From NCBI GenBank assembly GCA_003564775.1, contig PXEI01000047.1, positions 1 through 5,958 of the forward strand: DNA of 5,958 bases, read 5' to 3'. Under the pieces are notes generated by a model that did no database searches, was not told the DNA's origin, and worked only from the letters and a program-made list of their open reading frames with translations. This DNA is from Spirochaetaceae bacterium (lineage in GTDB: Bacteria > Spirochaetota > Spirochaetia > DSM-27196 > SLAA01). This document shows positions 5,513 to 5,958 of the stretch, one piece after another. A program made the translations under genes and the position numbers. Each line of letters begins with the position of its first letter. Positions within the stretch are counted from its first letter, which is position 1.

Positions 5513-5958
5513 ACCCGCTGAAAATAGAGGGCTTCCGACTTGATGCGAACTGGGAGTATCATAATGCCGAGACAGGCTTTCGATTCCGGATTGGATGCGT
5601 CCCGGGCTTCCTGTTGTATACCGCCTTTCATGGAACGCTCCGCGTCCCGGAGGATGTTTCGCACGTTATCTCAGCAGTAGATCGGGTTGTGGATGAGAAC
5701 AGCTTAACCGGTATCCCGTACCATATCGTGGACTATACCCATTACAAACATGGAACACCATTTAAGCTGAAGCGCGACTACGCTCAAGCCCTCCGTCACA
5801 TGGTGTCACGGCATCTCTGGGCCGAATCCACGCATATTGCCATTGGCGCACAGGGAGCTACTGCAGTGGCAATTCGTCTTTGGGGTGGGTTTCTGCGGAA
5901 GAACCTTGTGTTTTTTGATTCTCCGGAAGCTGCGGGCGAGTGGATACTCCGCCCTTCC
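5509..5958 (+). CDS. STAS/SpoIIAA-like domain protein, 3' end outside window (possible kinase N-terminus)
   Basis: An open frame runs without a stop from GTG 5509 to the window edge (150 codons). The GTG overlaps the preceding TGA as GTGA, and GAGG (5498-5501) lies 7 nt upstream, so the start is well supported. The visible part has a strand-helix pattern: FLLYTAFHGTL, helix VSHVISAVDRVVDE, strand YHIVDYTHY, helix YAQALRHMVSRHLW, strand THIAIGAQG, helix AVAIRLWGGFL, and LVFFDSPEAAGEWIL at the end. This layout fits the SpoIIAA-like (STAS-related) domains often found alone or before PAS and kinase domains. I do not see a clear phosphorylatable serine motif like that of SpoIIAA. Position and overlap make it part of the signalling operon. 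The product may continue into a histidine kinase, which the operon otherwise lacks; that is inference. Family assignment rests on fold pattern rather than signature residues. Confidence 0.7.
   Translation, partial: MNPLKIEGFRLDANWEYHNAETGFRFRIGCVPGFLLYTAFHGTLRVPEDVSHVISAVDRVVDENSLTGIPYHIVDYTHYKHGTPFKLKRDYAQALRHMVSRHLWAESTHIAIGAQGATAVAIRLWGGFLRKNLVFFDSPEAAGEWILRPS

Noticed and set aside
1..5958. tRNA, rRNA, CRISPR array, insertion sequence or prophage signals
   Set aside because: No repeat-spacer pattern, transposase motif, terminal inverted repeats or tRNA-like fold was seen on either strand.

Overview
The window joins the end of a nitrogen-fixation (nif) gene group to the start of a signal-transduction operon. 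All supported genes are on the + strand. The sequence is moderately GC-rich, with proteobacterial-looking codon use and strong Shine-Dalgarno sites. NifB, NifV and a thioredoxin-fold [2Fe-2S] ferredoxin side by side indicate a diazotroph. A proteobacterium, perhaps a gammaproteobacterium, is my best guess, but nothing here fixes the lineage.

Region 1 (1-2182, nif). The 3' end of nifB (FeMo-cofactor precursor synthesis) is followed by a small [2Fe-2S] ferredoxin of the Clostridium pasteurianum/Azotobacter Shethna type, then by nifV (homocitrate synthase). nifV looks damaged at its 3' end. The family motif GKHSG is absent, a perfect 16-bp tandem duplication shifts the reading frame, and the protein stops early. 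A C-terminal-like reading frame continues past the stop. A weak sigma-54-like element lies between nifB and the ferredoxin gene.

Region 2 (2183-2638, boundary). A 55-residue two-helix membrane protein gene (2213-2380) is followed by about 258 bp without a convincing gene. That gap holds a candidate sigma-70 promoter at 2389-2418.

Region 3 (2639-5958, signalling). Four genes overlap end to start by 16, 8 and 4 nt. They encode a degenerate-GGDEF/REC/HD-GYP protein, a DivK-like single-domain receiver, a six-helix membrane PAS sensor with no catalytic output, and a protein starting with a STAS/SpoIIAA-like fold that runs off the window. No histidine kinase is visible. It may lie beyond 5958, possibly in the last protein itself. 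The simplest model is a membrane PAS input feeding a phosphorelay through the two receivers to c-di-GMP turnover by the HD-GYP domain. Its GYP triad reads SYP, so activity is uncertain. Whether this operon has any link to nitrogen fixation cannot be told from sequence alone.
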